A program made the translations under genes and the position numbers. Positions 1 through 7,318 of a stretch of DNA of 64,000 bases are shown here, in pieces. Below the pieces are notes generated by a model. It saw only the letters and a program-made list of their open reading frames with translations, made no database searches and was not told the DNA's origin. Origin of the DNA: Paenibacillus sp. JNUCC32 (lineage in GTDB: Bacteria; Bacillota; Bacilli; Paenibacillales; Paenibacillaceae); contig NZ_CP062260.1 of the NCBI RefSeq assembly GCF_014863545.1, forward strand, positions 6,873,001 through 6,937,000, read 5' to 3'. Positions within the stretch are counted from its first letter, which is position 1; each line of letters begins with the position of its first letter.

Positions 1-1
1 C

Positions 2-262
2 AAACGAATCATGATCAGTTTACCGGATCATCTTTTGCAGGAAGTGGACGGGATCGCTCAGCTGGAAAATTCCAACCGCAGTGAGCTTATTAGGCAGGCC
101 ATGAAGTTGTACCTGAATGAACGGAAGAAACGTTACATTCGTGAATCCATGCAGCGGGGTTATATGGAAATGGCCAAAATTAACCTGACCATGGCTTCTG
201 AGGCGTTTCACGCGGAGGAAGATGCAGACAACACTCTAGACCGCTTAGTAAGCGGGGTGTAA
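2..262 (+). CDS. ndoAI: EndoAI antitoxin, 5'-truncated by window edge
   Basis: Ribbon-helix-helix (CopG/MetJ-type) antitoxin that binds and inhibits the EndoA mRNA interferase and represses its own operon. The visible protein matches the Bacillus/Paenibacillus EndoAI family closely: an N-terminal RHH region (ISLPDHLLQEVD, then RSELIRQAMKLYL) followed by the toxin-wrapping C-terminal tail (EDADNTLDRLVSGV). An ATG lies at 11, but the reading frame stays open to base 2 (codons Lys-Arg-Ile), and family members carry about ten residues before this Met. The true start is therefore probably upstream of the window. The gene ends 3 nt before ndoA, as expected for a translationally coupled toxin-antitoxin pair. 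Confidence 0.93.
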   Translation, partial: KRIMISLPDHLLQEVDGIAQLENSNRSELIRQAMKLYLNERKKRYIRESMQRGYMEMAKINLTMASEAFHAEEDADNTLDRLVSGV

Positions 263-265
263 ACA

Positions 266-616
266 GTGATCGTTAAACGGGGCGACGTATTTTTTGCGGA
301 TTTATCACCTGTTGTCGGTTCTGAGCAAGGCGGCGTGAGACCGGTCCTTGTCATTCAGAACGATATCGGCAACCGGTTTAGTCCGACTGTGATTGTTGCA
401 GCCATTACGGCACAGATTCAAAAAGCCAAGCTGCCGACTCACGTCGAAATCGACGCGGCGTCGCATGGATTTGACCGGGATTCCGTCATTTTGCTAGAGC
501 AGATCCGGACGATTGATAAGCAGCGGCTAACCGACAAAATCACCCATCTTGATGATGAAATGATGAGCAAGGTGGATGATTCCCTGCAAATAAGTCTGGG
601 CTTGATTGATTTTTGA
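266..616 (+). CDS. ndoA: EndoA mRNA interferase toxin (MazF/PemK family)
   Basis: Sequence-specific single-strand endoribonuclease of the MazF/PemK fold; in Bacillus subtilis EndoA cleaves mRNA at a U-ACAU site. The 116-residue length is exactly that of the family. Hallmarks are visible: [19 protein letters not shown] at residues 4-22 with the conserved GxxxGG-R-P loop, and a C-terminal block [12 protein letters not shown]. It starts with GTG at 266, after a GGGG-containing stretch at the end of ndoAI. It is the distal gene of the antitoxin-toxin operon and is followed by an intrinsic terminator at 665-694. Nothing suggests inactivation. Confidence 0.96.
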   Translation: MIVKRGDVFFADLSPVVGSEQGGVRPVLVIQNDIGNRFSPTVIVAAITAQIQKAKLPTHVEIDAASHGFDRDSVILLEQIRTIDKQRLTDKITHLDDEMMSKVDDSLQISLGLIDF

Positions 617-664
617 TTCAATCCAAGCGTTGCATGTTCCACATAGAACGGTTACGGCCAAAAA

Positions 665-694
665 ACCCTCAAGGAGTATTCCTTGAGGGTTTTT
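665..694. terminator. Bidirectional intrinsic terminator after ndoA
   Basis: A ten-base perfect stem, ACCCTCAAGG (665-674) pairing with CCTTGAGGGT (681-690), with a 6-nt loop. It is flanked by T-run TTTTT on the + side and A-run AAAAA on the other. It can end ndoAI-ndoA on the + strand and the small minus-strand gene at 735-833. Confidence 0.9.
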
Positions 695-734
695 ATGTGG
701 CGGCGAGGCGCGTTTATCCCTTAGGGACGATCGA

Positions 735-833
735 TTACGCGTTTGTAGGTATGAGCACGTATGCCGTCGTGACCGCTGCTGCAATGAACAGTAGGCAGAC
801 AACAGACCAGGCAATCGCATGTTTGTCATTCAT
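735..833 (-). CDS. Predicted 32-residue membrane micro-protein
   Basis: A short minus-strand reading frame in the otherwise empty ndoA-tex spacer. It begins ATG at 833 and encodes MNDKHAIAWSVVCLLF followed by IAAAVTTAYVLIPTNA. A near-perfect ribosome-binding site (TCGGGAGGTC on the minus strand, 841-850) sits 8 nt before the ATG. A single hydrophobic helix (roughly residues 8-27) dominates the protein, with a charged N-terminus. The minus-strand transcript would end at the bidirectional terminator 665-694. I do not recognise a family. The support is the RBS, the spacing and the membrane-helix composition. It could still be a chance frame. Confidence 0.5.
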   Translation of the reverse strand: MNDKHAIAWSVVCLLFIAAAVTTAYVLIPTNA

Positions 834-1038
834 CGAAGGTGACCTCCCGATCGTTATGGAGTGTGGATATCCGGCAGCAGCATGTTCGTAGTAACAGAAT
901 ATAAGCCGAAACTTAAAATCAGATGAAATTGACATTAAATGCAGCTTAAAGCCTTGCGAAGTGAGCGATGTAGTGGAAATGAGCGCTTAAGTTTGGGATA
1001 ATAGCAAATATAGTTTCATTGAAGAAAGAGGGATATCA

Positions 1039-3255
1039 TTGTCTGAATTAGAAGCTGTTGTGGAAGTAAATGAAGAACAGATTCGCAAGGAAGAATCGAA
1101 ACGGATCGTGAAGCAGATCGCGAAGGAGCTTCAATTGTCCGAGAAACAGGTGCGCACGACCGTTGAACTTCTGGATGAGGGCAATACCATACCGTTTATT
1201 GCGCGTTACCGTAAAGAAATGACAGGCGAACTGGATGAGAACCAATTGCGTGATATCGAAGAGCGGACAGGCTATTTGCGCAATTTGGAGGTCCGTAAGC
1301 GGGAAGTCATCCGCATCATAGAAGAGCAAGGCAAGCTGACGGAAGAGCTGAAAGCATCGATTACGGCGGCTGTGAAGCTGCAGGAAGTAGAAGATCTCTA
1401 CCGTCCGTATAAGCAAAAACGCAAGACGCGGGCGAGCGTCGCCAAGGAAAAGGGACTCGAGCCGCTGTCGGAGTGGATATGGTCGCAGCCGAAGCAGGCC
1501 GATGCGATGGTGGAGGCTGCGAAATATATCGATGAGGAGAAAGGCGTGGCTTCGGCGGAAGAGGCCCTCCAAGGCGCGATGGATATATTGGCGGAGAACA
1601 TCGCCGATGATGCAGCCGTTCGTTCCTGGGTACGCCGGTTCAGCCTGGATCATGGCATTTTGACGTCGGAGGCAAAGGATACCGAAGCGGAATCCGTGTA
1701 CGAGAACTATTACAATTACCGGGAATTGGCGAAGAAAATGCCGCCGCATCGGATACTGGCCATTAACCGGGGCGAGCGCGAGAACATATTGAAGGTGGGG
1801 CTGGAGGTTCCTTCCGAATCCATACACGGGTATATCGGAAAGCAGGTGCTTAAAGGGCCGTCGGCCGTTTCGGACATTCTGACGGCGGTGATCGAGGACT
1901 CCTACAAGCGTCTCATAGCCCCATCGATAGAGCGCGAGGTGCGCGGGGAGTTGACGGAAAAAGGGGAGAACCAGGCGATCTCCATCTTTGCGGGGAATCT
2001 GCGCAGCTTGCTGCTGCAGCCGCCGGTGAAGGGGCGCCGCGTGCTGGGCGTCGATCCGGCTTACCGTACCGGATGTAAGCTTGCTGTAGTCGATGACACG
2101 GGCAAGCTGCTCGAGGTAGCCGTCACGTATCCGACGCCGCCGGCCAACAAGAAGCGGGAGGCTGCCGCGAAGTTCAAGGAGCTGATTGCGAAATACGGAA
2201 TCAAGCTCATTGTCATCGGGAACGGTACGGCATCCCGCGAAACGGAGCAGTTCGTAGCGGAAGAAGTCATTGCGGAGCTCGCCGACCCAGAGCTTGCTTA
2301 CCTCATCGTAAACGAAGCCGGGGCAAGCGTGTATTCGGCTTCGAAGCTGGCGCAGGAAGAGTTCCCGGATCTGGATGTGGCCGAGCGCAGCGCAGCCTCG
2401 ATTGCGCGCCGCGTGCAGGATCCGCTGGCCGAACTGGTGAAGATCGATCCGAAGTCGATCGGCGTGGGCCAATATCAGCATGACGTTACCCAGAAGCATC
2501 TGGAGGAAAGCTTGAAGGCCGTCGTGGAGTCCGCGGTGAACCATGTCGGGGTGGACGTGAATACGGCATCGCCATCGCTGCTCTCTTATGTGGCCGGCAT
2601 CAATGCCACCATTGCGAAAAATATCGTGAAGTACCGGGAAGAGAACGGGAAGTTTGTCAGCCGGAAGCAGCTCCAGAAGGTTCCGCGTCTCGGTGCCAAG
2701 ACCTATGAGCAGTGCGTGGGCTTCATGCGGATTTCGGAAGGCGAGAACATCCTGGATCGTACTCCGATTCACCCGGAATCCTATGCAGTGGTTGACCGTT
2801 TGTTCCAGGAGCTCCAGGTTGGCCTGGACAAGCTGGGAAGCAAGGAGCTGGCTGAGCTGCTGGATGCCCAGCAGCCGGAGAGCCTGGCCGTGAAGCTTGA
2901 GGTGGGCGTGCCGACGCTTCGCGATATTCTGGACAGCCTGCAGCGTCCGGGACGCGATCCGCGGGAGGAACTGCCGCTGCCGATTTTCCGCCAGGACGTG
3001 CTGAAGATCGAGGATCTTGTGCCGGGAATGGAGCTTCAGGGAACGGTACGCAATGTCATCGATTTCGGCGCCTTTGTCGATATCGGCATCAAGAGCGACG
3101 GCCTGGTGCATATCTCCCAGCTGAGCGATGGATTTGTTAAACATCCGATGGATGTCGTCTCCGTGGGGGATAACGTGACCGTTTGGGTGCTGAACGTGGA
3201 TTTGAAGAAGGGGCGCGTCGGATTGACGATGCGCAAGCCGAAAGACCAAGGATAG
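1039..3255 (+). CDS. tex: Tex-family RNA-binding transcription accessory protein
   Basis: Tex (YdcI in Bacillus) is a cytoplasmic nucleic-acid-binding protein linked to transcription and stress survival; its exact role is unsettled. The 738-residue length is typical. The order of domains is visible: helical Tex N-terminal region (about 15-200), a YqgF/RNase H-like fold (RRVLGVDPAYRTGCKLAVVDD begins near 333), helix-hairpin-helix region (about 495-560, VNTASPSLLSYVAGI), and a C-terminal S1 domain (about 660-730, GTVRNVIDFGAFVDIG). The start is TTG at 1039 after GAAAGAGGGA; no in-frame ATG fits the family N-terminus better. The neighbourhood ndoA-tex-cmpA-sprT is the conserved Bacillales order. 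Confidence 0.95.
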   Translation: MSELEAVVEVNEEQIRKEESKRIVKQIAKELQLSEKQVRTTVELLDEGNTIPFIARYRKEMTGELDENQLRDIEERTGYLRNLEVRKREVIRIIEEQGKLTEELKASITAAVKLQEVEDLYRPYKQKRKTRASVAKEKGLEPLSEWIWSQPKQADAMVEAAKYIDEEKGVASAEEALQGAMDILAENIADDAAVRSWVRRFSLDHGILTSEAKDTEAESVYENYYNYRELAKKMPPHRILAINRGERENILKVGLEVPSESIHGYIGKQVLKGPSAVSDILTAVIEDSYKRLIAPSIEREVRGELTEKGENQAISIFAGNLRSLLLQPPVKGRRVLGVDPAYRTGCKLAVVDDTGKLLEVAVTYPTPPANKKREAAAKFKELIAKYGIKLIVIGNGTASRETEQFVAEEVIAELADPELAYLIVNEAGASVYSASKLAQEEFPDLDVAERSAASIARRVQDPLAELVKIDPKSIGVGQYQHDVTQKHLEESLKAVVESAVNHVGVDVNTASPSLLSYVAGINATIAKNIVKYREENGKFVSRKQLQKVPRLGAKTYEQCVGFMRISEGENILDRTPIHPESYAVVDRLFQELQVGLDKLGSKELAELLDAQQPESLAVKLEVGVPTLRDILDSLQRPGRDPREELPLPIFRQDVLKIEDLVPGMELQGTVRNVIDFGAFVDIGIKSDGLVHISQLSDGFVKHPMDVVSVGDNVTVWVLNVDLKKGRVGLTMRKPKDQG

Positions 3256-3270
3256 AACTAAAATAAGCTA

Positions 3271-3316
3271 AAAAAGAGCCGTATTCTCCTTCTGGGAGAA
3301 ACGGCTCTTTTTTTGG
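3271..3316 (+). terminator. Intrinsic terminator after tex
   Basis: Long stem AGAGCCGTATTCTCC / GGGAGAAACGGCTCT around a short TTCT loop, followed by a run of T. It ends the tex transcript. Confidence 0.9.
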
Positions 3317-3460
3317 GTTCTTTTTTTCATCATGGGCTGGATCGACTGCGAATAGAGTTTATTCTGGAGGAAGGTTTAGTCATGACTCAGCTTTAGAAGC
3401 AGGACGTTTTTATCGTAAGCATGTATGTTGCGATATACTGCGCCAGCTTAAACGATCGGC

Positions 3461-4021
3461 CTATTTCTCAGGCTCTGACTGCTGCTTTTTCTTCGCCCGA
3501 AAACGTCTGACCTTCATCAGATTGCCGCACATTTTATCATCGCAATAACGTTTGGAGCGGTTCCGCGTGTCATCGTAATACACCCAGAGACAATCCGGAT
3601 TGGTGCAGATGCGAAATCGAGTCAACTCGCCTTGCTCGATGGCTTGCGCAAAGGAGCCGGCGATCTCGGCAGCGGCTGCTTGCAGGCCTGGATTTTGCGG
3701 TATATAAGAAAGTACCCCTTTTTGATCCTCTTCGATCTTGAGCTGCCGAATGACCGGCCCTGTCGCCATCCAGCGGTTCAATTCCTCTACTTGCTGGCGG
3801 GAAGGGAGGGTACCTGCAACGATGCGCTGAACGCATAATCGCAGGAAGGATCGGAGCTGCCGGAGAAGTTCCAGTTCATCCGAAGTCAGCGGAACGGCGA
3901 TGTGGAGCTCATGCTCGCTAATAAATTCAGTGAGCCAATCCTCCCGGGCGAGCCGGTCCTCGGATCGGCCGCTGCCTCTCCAGTCATGCCATTCGCTGTT
4001 TATAAAATCATCCCATAACAT
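3461..4021 (-). CDS. CGNR zinc-finger / ABATE-domain putative regulator
   Basis: A 186-residue protein with an N-terminal ABATE-type domain and a C-terminal CGNR zinc finger, a family proposed to be stress-related transcription regulators. The zinc-finger part is clear: CTNPDCLWVYYDDTRNRSKR, then the cysteine pair YCDDKMCGN, then a basic tail (KVRRFRAKKKQQ). The start chosen is the ATG at 4021 (MLWDDFINSEWHDW) because AGAAAGGA lies 8 nt upstream; two earlier in-frame ATGs (4048, 4030) lack a spaced RBS. It is transcribed away from the DinB gene, and an 8-bp inverted repeat lies in the shared promoter region (4053-4084). The regulatory role is inferred from the family, not shown by the sequence. 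Confidence 0.8.
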   Translation of the reverse strand: MLWDDFINSEWHDWRGSGRSEDRLAREDWLTEFISEHELHIAVPLTSDELELLRQLRSFLRLCVQRIVAGTLPSRQQVEELNRWMATGPVIRQLKIEEDQKGVLSYIPQNPGLQAAAAEIAGSFAQAIEQGELTRFRICTNPDCLWVYYDDTRNRSKRYCDDKMCGNLMKVRRFRAKKKQQSEPEK

Positions 4022-4052
4022 GAAGCTCATCCTTTCTTGTCTCATCATTGTA

Positions 4053-4084
4053 ACAAGTAAATATATATGTTGCTAGTTACTTGT
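4053..4084. promoter_or_regulatory. Inverted repeat, possible operator between divergent genes
   Basis: ACAAGTAA (4053-4060) and TTACTTGT (4077-4084) form a perfect 8-bp inverted repeat with a 16-bp A+T-rich spacer. It sits between the CGNR regulator and the DinB gene, where both promoters must lie. It is a candidate binding site for the adjacent regulator, by inference from its position. Confidence 0.4.
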
Positions 4085-4165
4085 ATTGGGATCTGAAGTG
4101 TGTTAGTTTTTATGTAACGCTCTATTTTATTTATGGTAGTTACATTCAAAGCGGAGGCGATGGAT

Positions 4166-4636
4166 ATGAACATGAAGGAATTGCTGCTGCAAAACTGGGA
4201 TTATGCGATGGATCAGGAGGATTGGTATCCTCCGATTCTACCGGCGCTGAAGGAGGTTACGCTCGAGCAGGCATTGTGGAAGCCGGAAGGGGAGGCGGCG
4301 AATTCCATTTGGGAGAACGTGCAGCATTTGCTGTATTATAAGCAGCGTTTGCTCGGCAGATTGGAAGGGAGACCGCTTCATAATGAAGGGATAGGAAACG
4401 ACGAGACGTTTCTGATCCATGACACCAGTGAGGAGGCCTGGAATACGGCCCGGAATCAGCTTCAGGAGGTTCATGCAACGTTAAGACAGAAGTTCGAGGC
4501 GATGACGGAAGCCGAGATCGAAGAATCGCCGCAGCGGATACTCAGCTTAATCATGCATGACGCCTATCATACGGGGCAAATCGTTTTTATGCGGAAGCTT
4601 CAGGGCTCCTGGCCAGCTAGACGAAGCGAATTATAG
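4166..4636 (+). CDS. DinB-family (four-helix) putative metal-dependent enzyme
   Basis: DinB/DUF664-type four-helix-bundle protein; the family binds a divalent metal through three histidines and includes thiol transferases, but most members are of unknown substrate. The 156 residues show the expected pattern: an N-terminal helix with LQNWDYAMDQEDWYPP, an internal His in WENVQHLLYYKQ, and the C-terminal pair in SLIMHDAYHTGQIV, giving the three candidate ligands (H, H, H). The start is set at the ATG at 4166, 8 nt after GGAGG; the ATG at 4160 is too close to that RBS. It is divergent from the CGNR gene and ends at the hairpin terminator 4678-4706. Confidence 0.85.
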   Translation: MNMKELLLQNWDYAMDQEDWYPPILPALKEVTLEQALWKPEGEAANSIWENVQHLLYYKQRLLGRLEGRPLHNEGIGNDETFLIHDTSEEAWNTARNQLQEVHATLRQKFEAMTEAEIEESPQRILSLIMHDAYHTGQIVFMRKLQGSWPARRSEL

Positions 4637-4677
4637 GAGCGGATTCGACGAATGCAGTCCACCTATTACAATGCAAA

Positions 4678-4706
4678 AATAAGCCGGACAGAGCGTCCGG
4701 CTTATT
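4678..4706. terminator. Bidirectional intrinsic terminator
   Basis: Perfect 12-bp stem AATAAGCCGGAC / GTCCGGCTTATT with a 5-nt loop. It separates the + strand DinB gene from the minus-strand cmpA gene and can serve both. Confidence 0.8.
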
Positions 4707-4733
4707 GTCAACCTTATGGATCGATTGCAGGCC

Positions 4734-4865
4734 CTAACGGGCATTCGAATTTTCTTCACCTGGGGAATTCCGGTAAAAGTACCAGCATTCGTTCAGCAGC
4801 TTGATCTGACGTCTGTCCTTCTTGCGGAAAGCGCGTGTCAACTGATTGCAGAGCCATTGCGGCAA
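4734..4865 (-). CDS. cmpA: Cortex morphogenetic protein CmpA
   Basis: A 43-residue protein on the minus strand. It reads PQWLCNQLTRAFRKKDRR, QIKLLNECWYFYR and a short acidic tail. This is the pattern of CmpA (in B. subtilis a 37-residue protein that, with ClpXP, monitors spore-coat assembly by promoting SpoIVA turnover): an N-terminal PxWL, a basic middle RKKDRRQIKLLN and the aromatic CWYFYR. It starts with TTG at 4865, 7 nt after a very strong GAGGAGGAG site, and ends at TAG 4734. The position between tex and the SprT-like gene matches the Bacillus order. It should be expressed in the mother cell; no sigma-E promoter was verified. Confidence 0.88.
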   Translation of the reverse strand: MPQWLCNQLTRAFRKKDRRQIKLLNECWYFYRNSPGEENSNAR

Positions 4866-4945
4866 GGGTATCTCCTCCTCTTGCTATTTCCATCTGTATG
4901 GATAGCATATGGGGAAAATGCCCAAAGCGTGCAGGTCTACCTCGA

Positions 4946-5296
4946 TTATTGCGCTTCTTCCTCGTACCATTGCTCGAGCTGAGCTTGAAGGGCCCGAATT
5001 TCGGTAAGCAGCGAGATGAGCGGATATTCCTTTTCGTTCAGGGAAGCAAAGGCCTGCTCAAGCTCATTTATGTATTCAAGACCACCCTGAATGCTCAGCG
5101 ATTCCTGCAGCAAATCCAAATGGTCGCATTCGGCTACGGCAAGAGGCAGCTGAGGTTTGCCTGCTGCGGTGAGTTTATCGATTTCCTTGTTCAGGCGTAA
5201 ATTCAGGGCACTGAGCTGGTAAGCATAGTCACTGGGCATTTCGACAAAGAACAGCTCGTCCTGACCCTTTAAAATAACGTAGCGCATGTTCGGCAT
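4946..5296 (-). CDS. Conserved hypothetical protein, 116 aa, helical
   Basis: Not recognised. The protein begins MPNMRYVILKGQDELFFVEM (a short beta-like region), then becomes predominantly helical and charged, with likely coiled-coil stretches (YQLSALNLRLNKEIDKL and ALQAQLEQWYEEEA at the end). No cysteines beyond one, no signal peptide, no membrane segment: probably cytoplasmic. The start is the ATG at 5296, preceded at 11 nt by GGAGGGAGA; an upstream ATG at 5317 has no good RBS. It lies just upstream of cmpA on the same strand (80 nt apart), so the two may be co-transcribed, and it is divergent from the SprT-like gene. Confidence 0.65.
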   Translation of the reverse strand: MPNMRYVILKGQDELFFVEMPSDYAYQLSALNLRLNKEIDKLTAAGKPQLPLAVAECDHLDLLQESLSIQGGLEYINELEQAFASLNEKEYPLISLLTEIRALQAQLEQWYEEEAQ

Positions 5297-5394
5297 GATT
5301 GCAGGTTCTCCCTCCATACTTTCTACTTGACAGTGTAGCCCAGAGAGAAGTTAAAATTCAAGTAGCATTTATCAGGGCAAAGGAAGGATCAGAC

Positions 5395-5901
5395 ATGGTG
5401 ACAACGAACGAGATGAGTAATGAGGAGCTGCAGGTCTGGGTCGAGAAAATCTCGCTGGAGAGCTTTCGGGTTCCGTTCAGGCATCAGGCTACGTTTAACC
5501 GGCGATTGTCCTCGACCGGCGGCCGCTATTTCATGAAAAGCCATCATATCGAGATCAATCCGCATCAGCTGGCCACGCACGGCAGGGAAGAGGTGGAGAA
5601 GATCATCAAGCATGAGCTGTGCCATTATCATCTCCACATTGCGGGCAGGGGATATCGCCATCGCGATGCCGATTTCAAGAAACTGCTGCAGGCCGTTGGA
5701 GGAAGCCGTTTCTGCAAATCGTTGCCGAAGGGCAAGACGGCGGGTCGACGTCAACCGGAACCGTACCGATACATGCTTCGCTGCGGCGACTGCGGGACGG
5801 AATACCTGCGTAAACGGAAGATGGATCCGGCCCGGTATCGGTGCGGAAAGTGCGGCGGGCGTCTAACGCTTCTGAAGCTTGACTCCCCTAAGAAGTCATG
5901 A
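5395..5901 (+). CDS. SprT-like zinc metalloprotein
   Basis: SprT-family cytoplasmic metalloprotein, 168 residues. The zinc-protease signature HELCHYH is at about 73-79 (two His and catalytic Glu), with the third ligand expected in the HRDADFKKL helix at about 89. A C-terminal rubredoxin-like knuckle has CGDCG (from 130) and CGKCGG (from 150). The mammalian relative SPRTN degrades DNA-protein crosslinks; the role of the bacterial proteins is unclear. The start is ATG 5395, 8 nt downstream of AAGGAAGGATC. The short divergent spacer to the minus-strand gene at 5296 must carry both promoters. It ends 26 nt before tRNA-Asn. Confidence 0.9.
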   Translation: MVTTNEMSNEELQVWVEKISLESFRVPFRHQATFNRRLSSTGGRYFMKSHHIEINPHQLATHGREEVEKIIKHELCHYHLHIAGRGYRHRDADFKKLLQAVGGSRFCKSLPKGKTAGRRQPEPYRYMLRCGDCGTEYLRKRKMDPARYRCGKCGGRLTLLKLDSPKKS

Positions 5902-5927
5902 TAAATTATTAGTATTCAACTTCACGT

Positions 5928-6003
5928 TCCCTGATAGCTCAGTTGGTAGAGCACTCGACTGTTAATCGAGTTGTCACAGGTTCGAGTCCTGTTCGGGGAG
6001 CCA
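5928..6003 (+). tRNA. tRNA-Asn (GTT)
   Basis: Complete cloverleaf: acceptor TCCCTGA pairs with TCGGGGA, D-arm AGCTCAGTTGGTAGAGC, anticodon GTT at 5961-5963 in the stem CTCGA/TCGAG, T-arm GGTTCGAGTCC, discriminator G and encoded CCA. It is the first gene of a tRNA group. Confidence 0.97.
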
Positions 6004-6006
6004 TAT

Positions 6007-6095
6007 GGAGAGATACCCAAGTGGCTATAAGGGGACCCTCTGCTAAGGGGTTAGACTGCGTAAGCGGTGCGAGGGTTCGAATCCCTCTCTCTCCG
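6007..6095 (+). tRNA. tRNA-Ser (GCT)
   Basis: Class II tRNA with a long variable arm: acceptor GGAGAGA / TCTCTCC, anticodon GCT at 6042-6044, T-arm GGGTTCGAATCCC, discriminator G6095. No CCA is encoded. It lies 3 nt after tRNA-Asn. Its 3' end (from ATCCC at 6081) is the first member of the tandem repeat that follows. Confidence 0.96.
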
Positions 6096-6546
6096 TTGAG
6101 CATTACATCGAAGAAAGCTCCCATCACCAAGTGATCGGGAGCTTTTTTTGCATAGGGATGAGAACCCTGATAGGGTTCGTCGGAGCATAATCAGCGTTAG
6201 GGAAACTTCGCAGTCTCGACCGAAGGGAGAGTATCCCTCTCTCTTTCGCTTTAGCATGACATCGAAGAAAGCTCCCATCACCAAGTGATCGGGAGCTTTT
6301 TTTGCATAGGGATGAGAACCCTGATAGGTTTCGTCGGAGCATAATCAGCGTTAGGGATACTTCGCAGTCTCGACCGAAGGGAGAGTATCCCTCTCTCTTT
6401 CGCTTTAGCATGACATCGAAGAAAGCTCCCATCACCAAGTGATCGGGAGCTTTTTTTTGCATAGGGATGAGAACCCTGATAGGTTTCGTCGGAGCATAAT
6501 CAGCGTTAAGGATACTTCGCAGTCTCGACCGAAGGGAGAGTATCCC
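6081..6546 (+). repeat. Three tandem 152-155 bp repeats built on the tRNA-Ser 3' end
   Basis: Units run 6081-6232, 6233-6386 and 6387-6541, with a fourth ATCCC at 6542-6546. Each unit consists of a copy of the tRNA-Ser 3' tail (ATCCCTCTCTCT), a spacer with TTACATCGAAG or TGACATCGAAG, an intrinsic terminator, and a roughly 100-bp core running from GGGATGAGAACCC to GAGAGTATCCC. The core contains GAACCC/GGGTTC and CTTCG/CGAAG inverted repeats. Units 2 and 3 are nearly identical. A related core follows tRNA-Glu at 7438-7686. Short frames through these units are repeat artefacts and are not called. Confidence 0.9.
6114..6149 (+). terminator. Intrinsic terminator after tRNA-Ser (copy 1 of 3)
   Basis: AAAGCTCCCATCAC / GTGATCGGGAGCTTT hairpin (one bulged base) followed by T7. 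It is repeated at about 6268-6303 and 6422-6458 in the tandem units, so three terminators stand in series downstream of the tRNA. Confidence 0.85.
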
Positions 6547-6568
6547 ATGAATGGGGGAATAAAGCCCG

Positions 6569-7264
6569 ATGAAACAGATTATTGCAATGGGTGGCGGCGG
6601 TTTCTCGATGGAACCTGATAATTTGCTGCTTGATCGCTATGTTTTGGCACAAGTATCGAAAGAATTGCCTAAAGTGTGTTTTGTTCCGACGGCAAGCGGA
6701 GATGCGGATGGTTATGTTGAACGGTTCTATCATGCTTTCCGGACACTGCCGTGTATTCCCAGTCATCTGTCACTGTTCCAGCCGAACTTTGCCGATCTTC
6801 GGTCTTTTGTACTCGAGAAGGATATCATTTATGTTGGCGGGGGCAATACCCGGAATATGCTGGTCTTGTGGAAGGAATGGGGCCTGGATCAGATACTCAA
6901 AGAGGCATATGAACAGGGTGTCATTTTAACCGGGTTAAGCGCTGGCTCCATTTGCTGGTTTGAGCAAGGGGTGACGGACCCGTTGAACGGGCCTTTGTAC
7001 GAACTTGATGGTCTGGGTATATTACAAGGCAGTCATTGCCCGCATTATGATGCTGAGAGCAAAAGAAGGCCCGCCTATCACAAACTCGTGCTTCAAGGTG
7101 AAGCAAAAGCAGGATATGCTGCTGATGATGGGGTTGCATTGCATTTCATGGACGGACGGTTGCATCGAATCGTAAGCTCAAGGGAAAATGCACATGCATA
7201 CCATGTGAAGCGTGAAGGAAATAGCGTTCAAGAAGGGAAGTTGACACCGGATTTTTTAGGCTGA
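6569..7264 (+). CDS. Peptidase E (S51 family)
   Basis: Cytoplasmic serine peptidase of the PepE/S51 family, which has a class-I-glutamine-amidotransferase-like fold and hydrolyses Asp-X dipeptides; related YgaJ proteins are widespread in Bacillales. The 231 residues show IIAMGGGGFSMEP at the N-terminus, YVGGGNTRNML near 90-100, and the nucleophile elbow GLSAGSICW with Ser about 124; GSHCPHYD near 155 supplies the expected His. The start is ATG 6569, about 10 nt after GGGGGA. The gene directly follows the last tandem repeat, so its promoter lies in or next to repeat sequence. Confidence 0.88.
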   Translation: MKQIIAMGGGGFSMEPDNLLLDRYVLAQVSKELPKVCFVPTASGDADGYVERFYHAFRTLPCIPSHLSLFQPNFADLRSFVLEKDIIYVGGGNTRNMLVLWKEWGLDQILKEAYEQGVILTGLSAGSICWFEQGVTDPLNGPLYELDGLGILQGSHCPHYDAESKRRPAYHKLVLQGEAKAGYAADDGVALHFMDGRLHRIVSSRENAHAYHVKREGNSVQEGKLTPDFLG

Positions 7265-7318
7265 TTTATTGGCCGAATAAGCTCCGTAAATAAATTTAAA
7301 AATTTGCGAAAAAAAAGC

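Noticed and set aside
613..891. 92-codon + strand frame after ndoA
   Set aside because: It runs through the terminator hairpin and has no RBS; the minus-strand micro-gene is better supported.
929..960. TTGACA as -35 of a tex promoter
   Set aside because: No -10 lies at 16-18 bp from it, so it was not called.
1048..3249. 733-codon open frame on the minus strand opposite tex
   Set aside because: It is the mirror of tex with no RBS or recognisable domain; long antisense frames are common opposite G+C-rich genes.
5939..6134. Short frames across tRNA-Asn and tRNA-Ser on both strands
   Set aside because: They are translations of tRNA genes, a known annotation artefact.
6124..6462. Repeated frames through the tandem units after tRNA-Ser
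   Set aside because: They only reflect repeated non-coding sequence.
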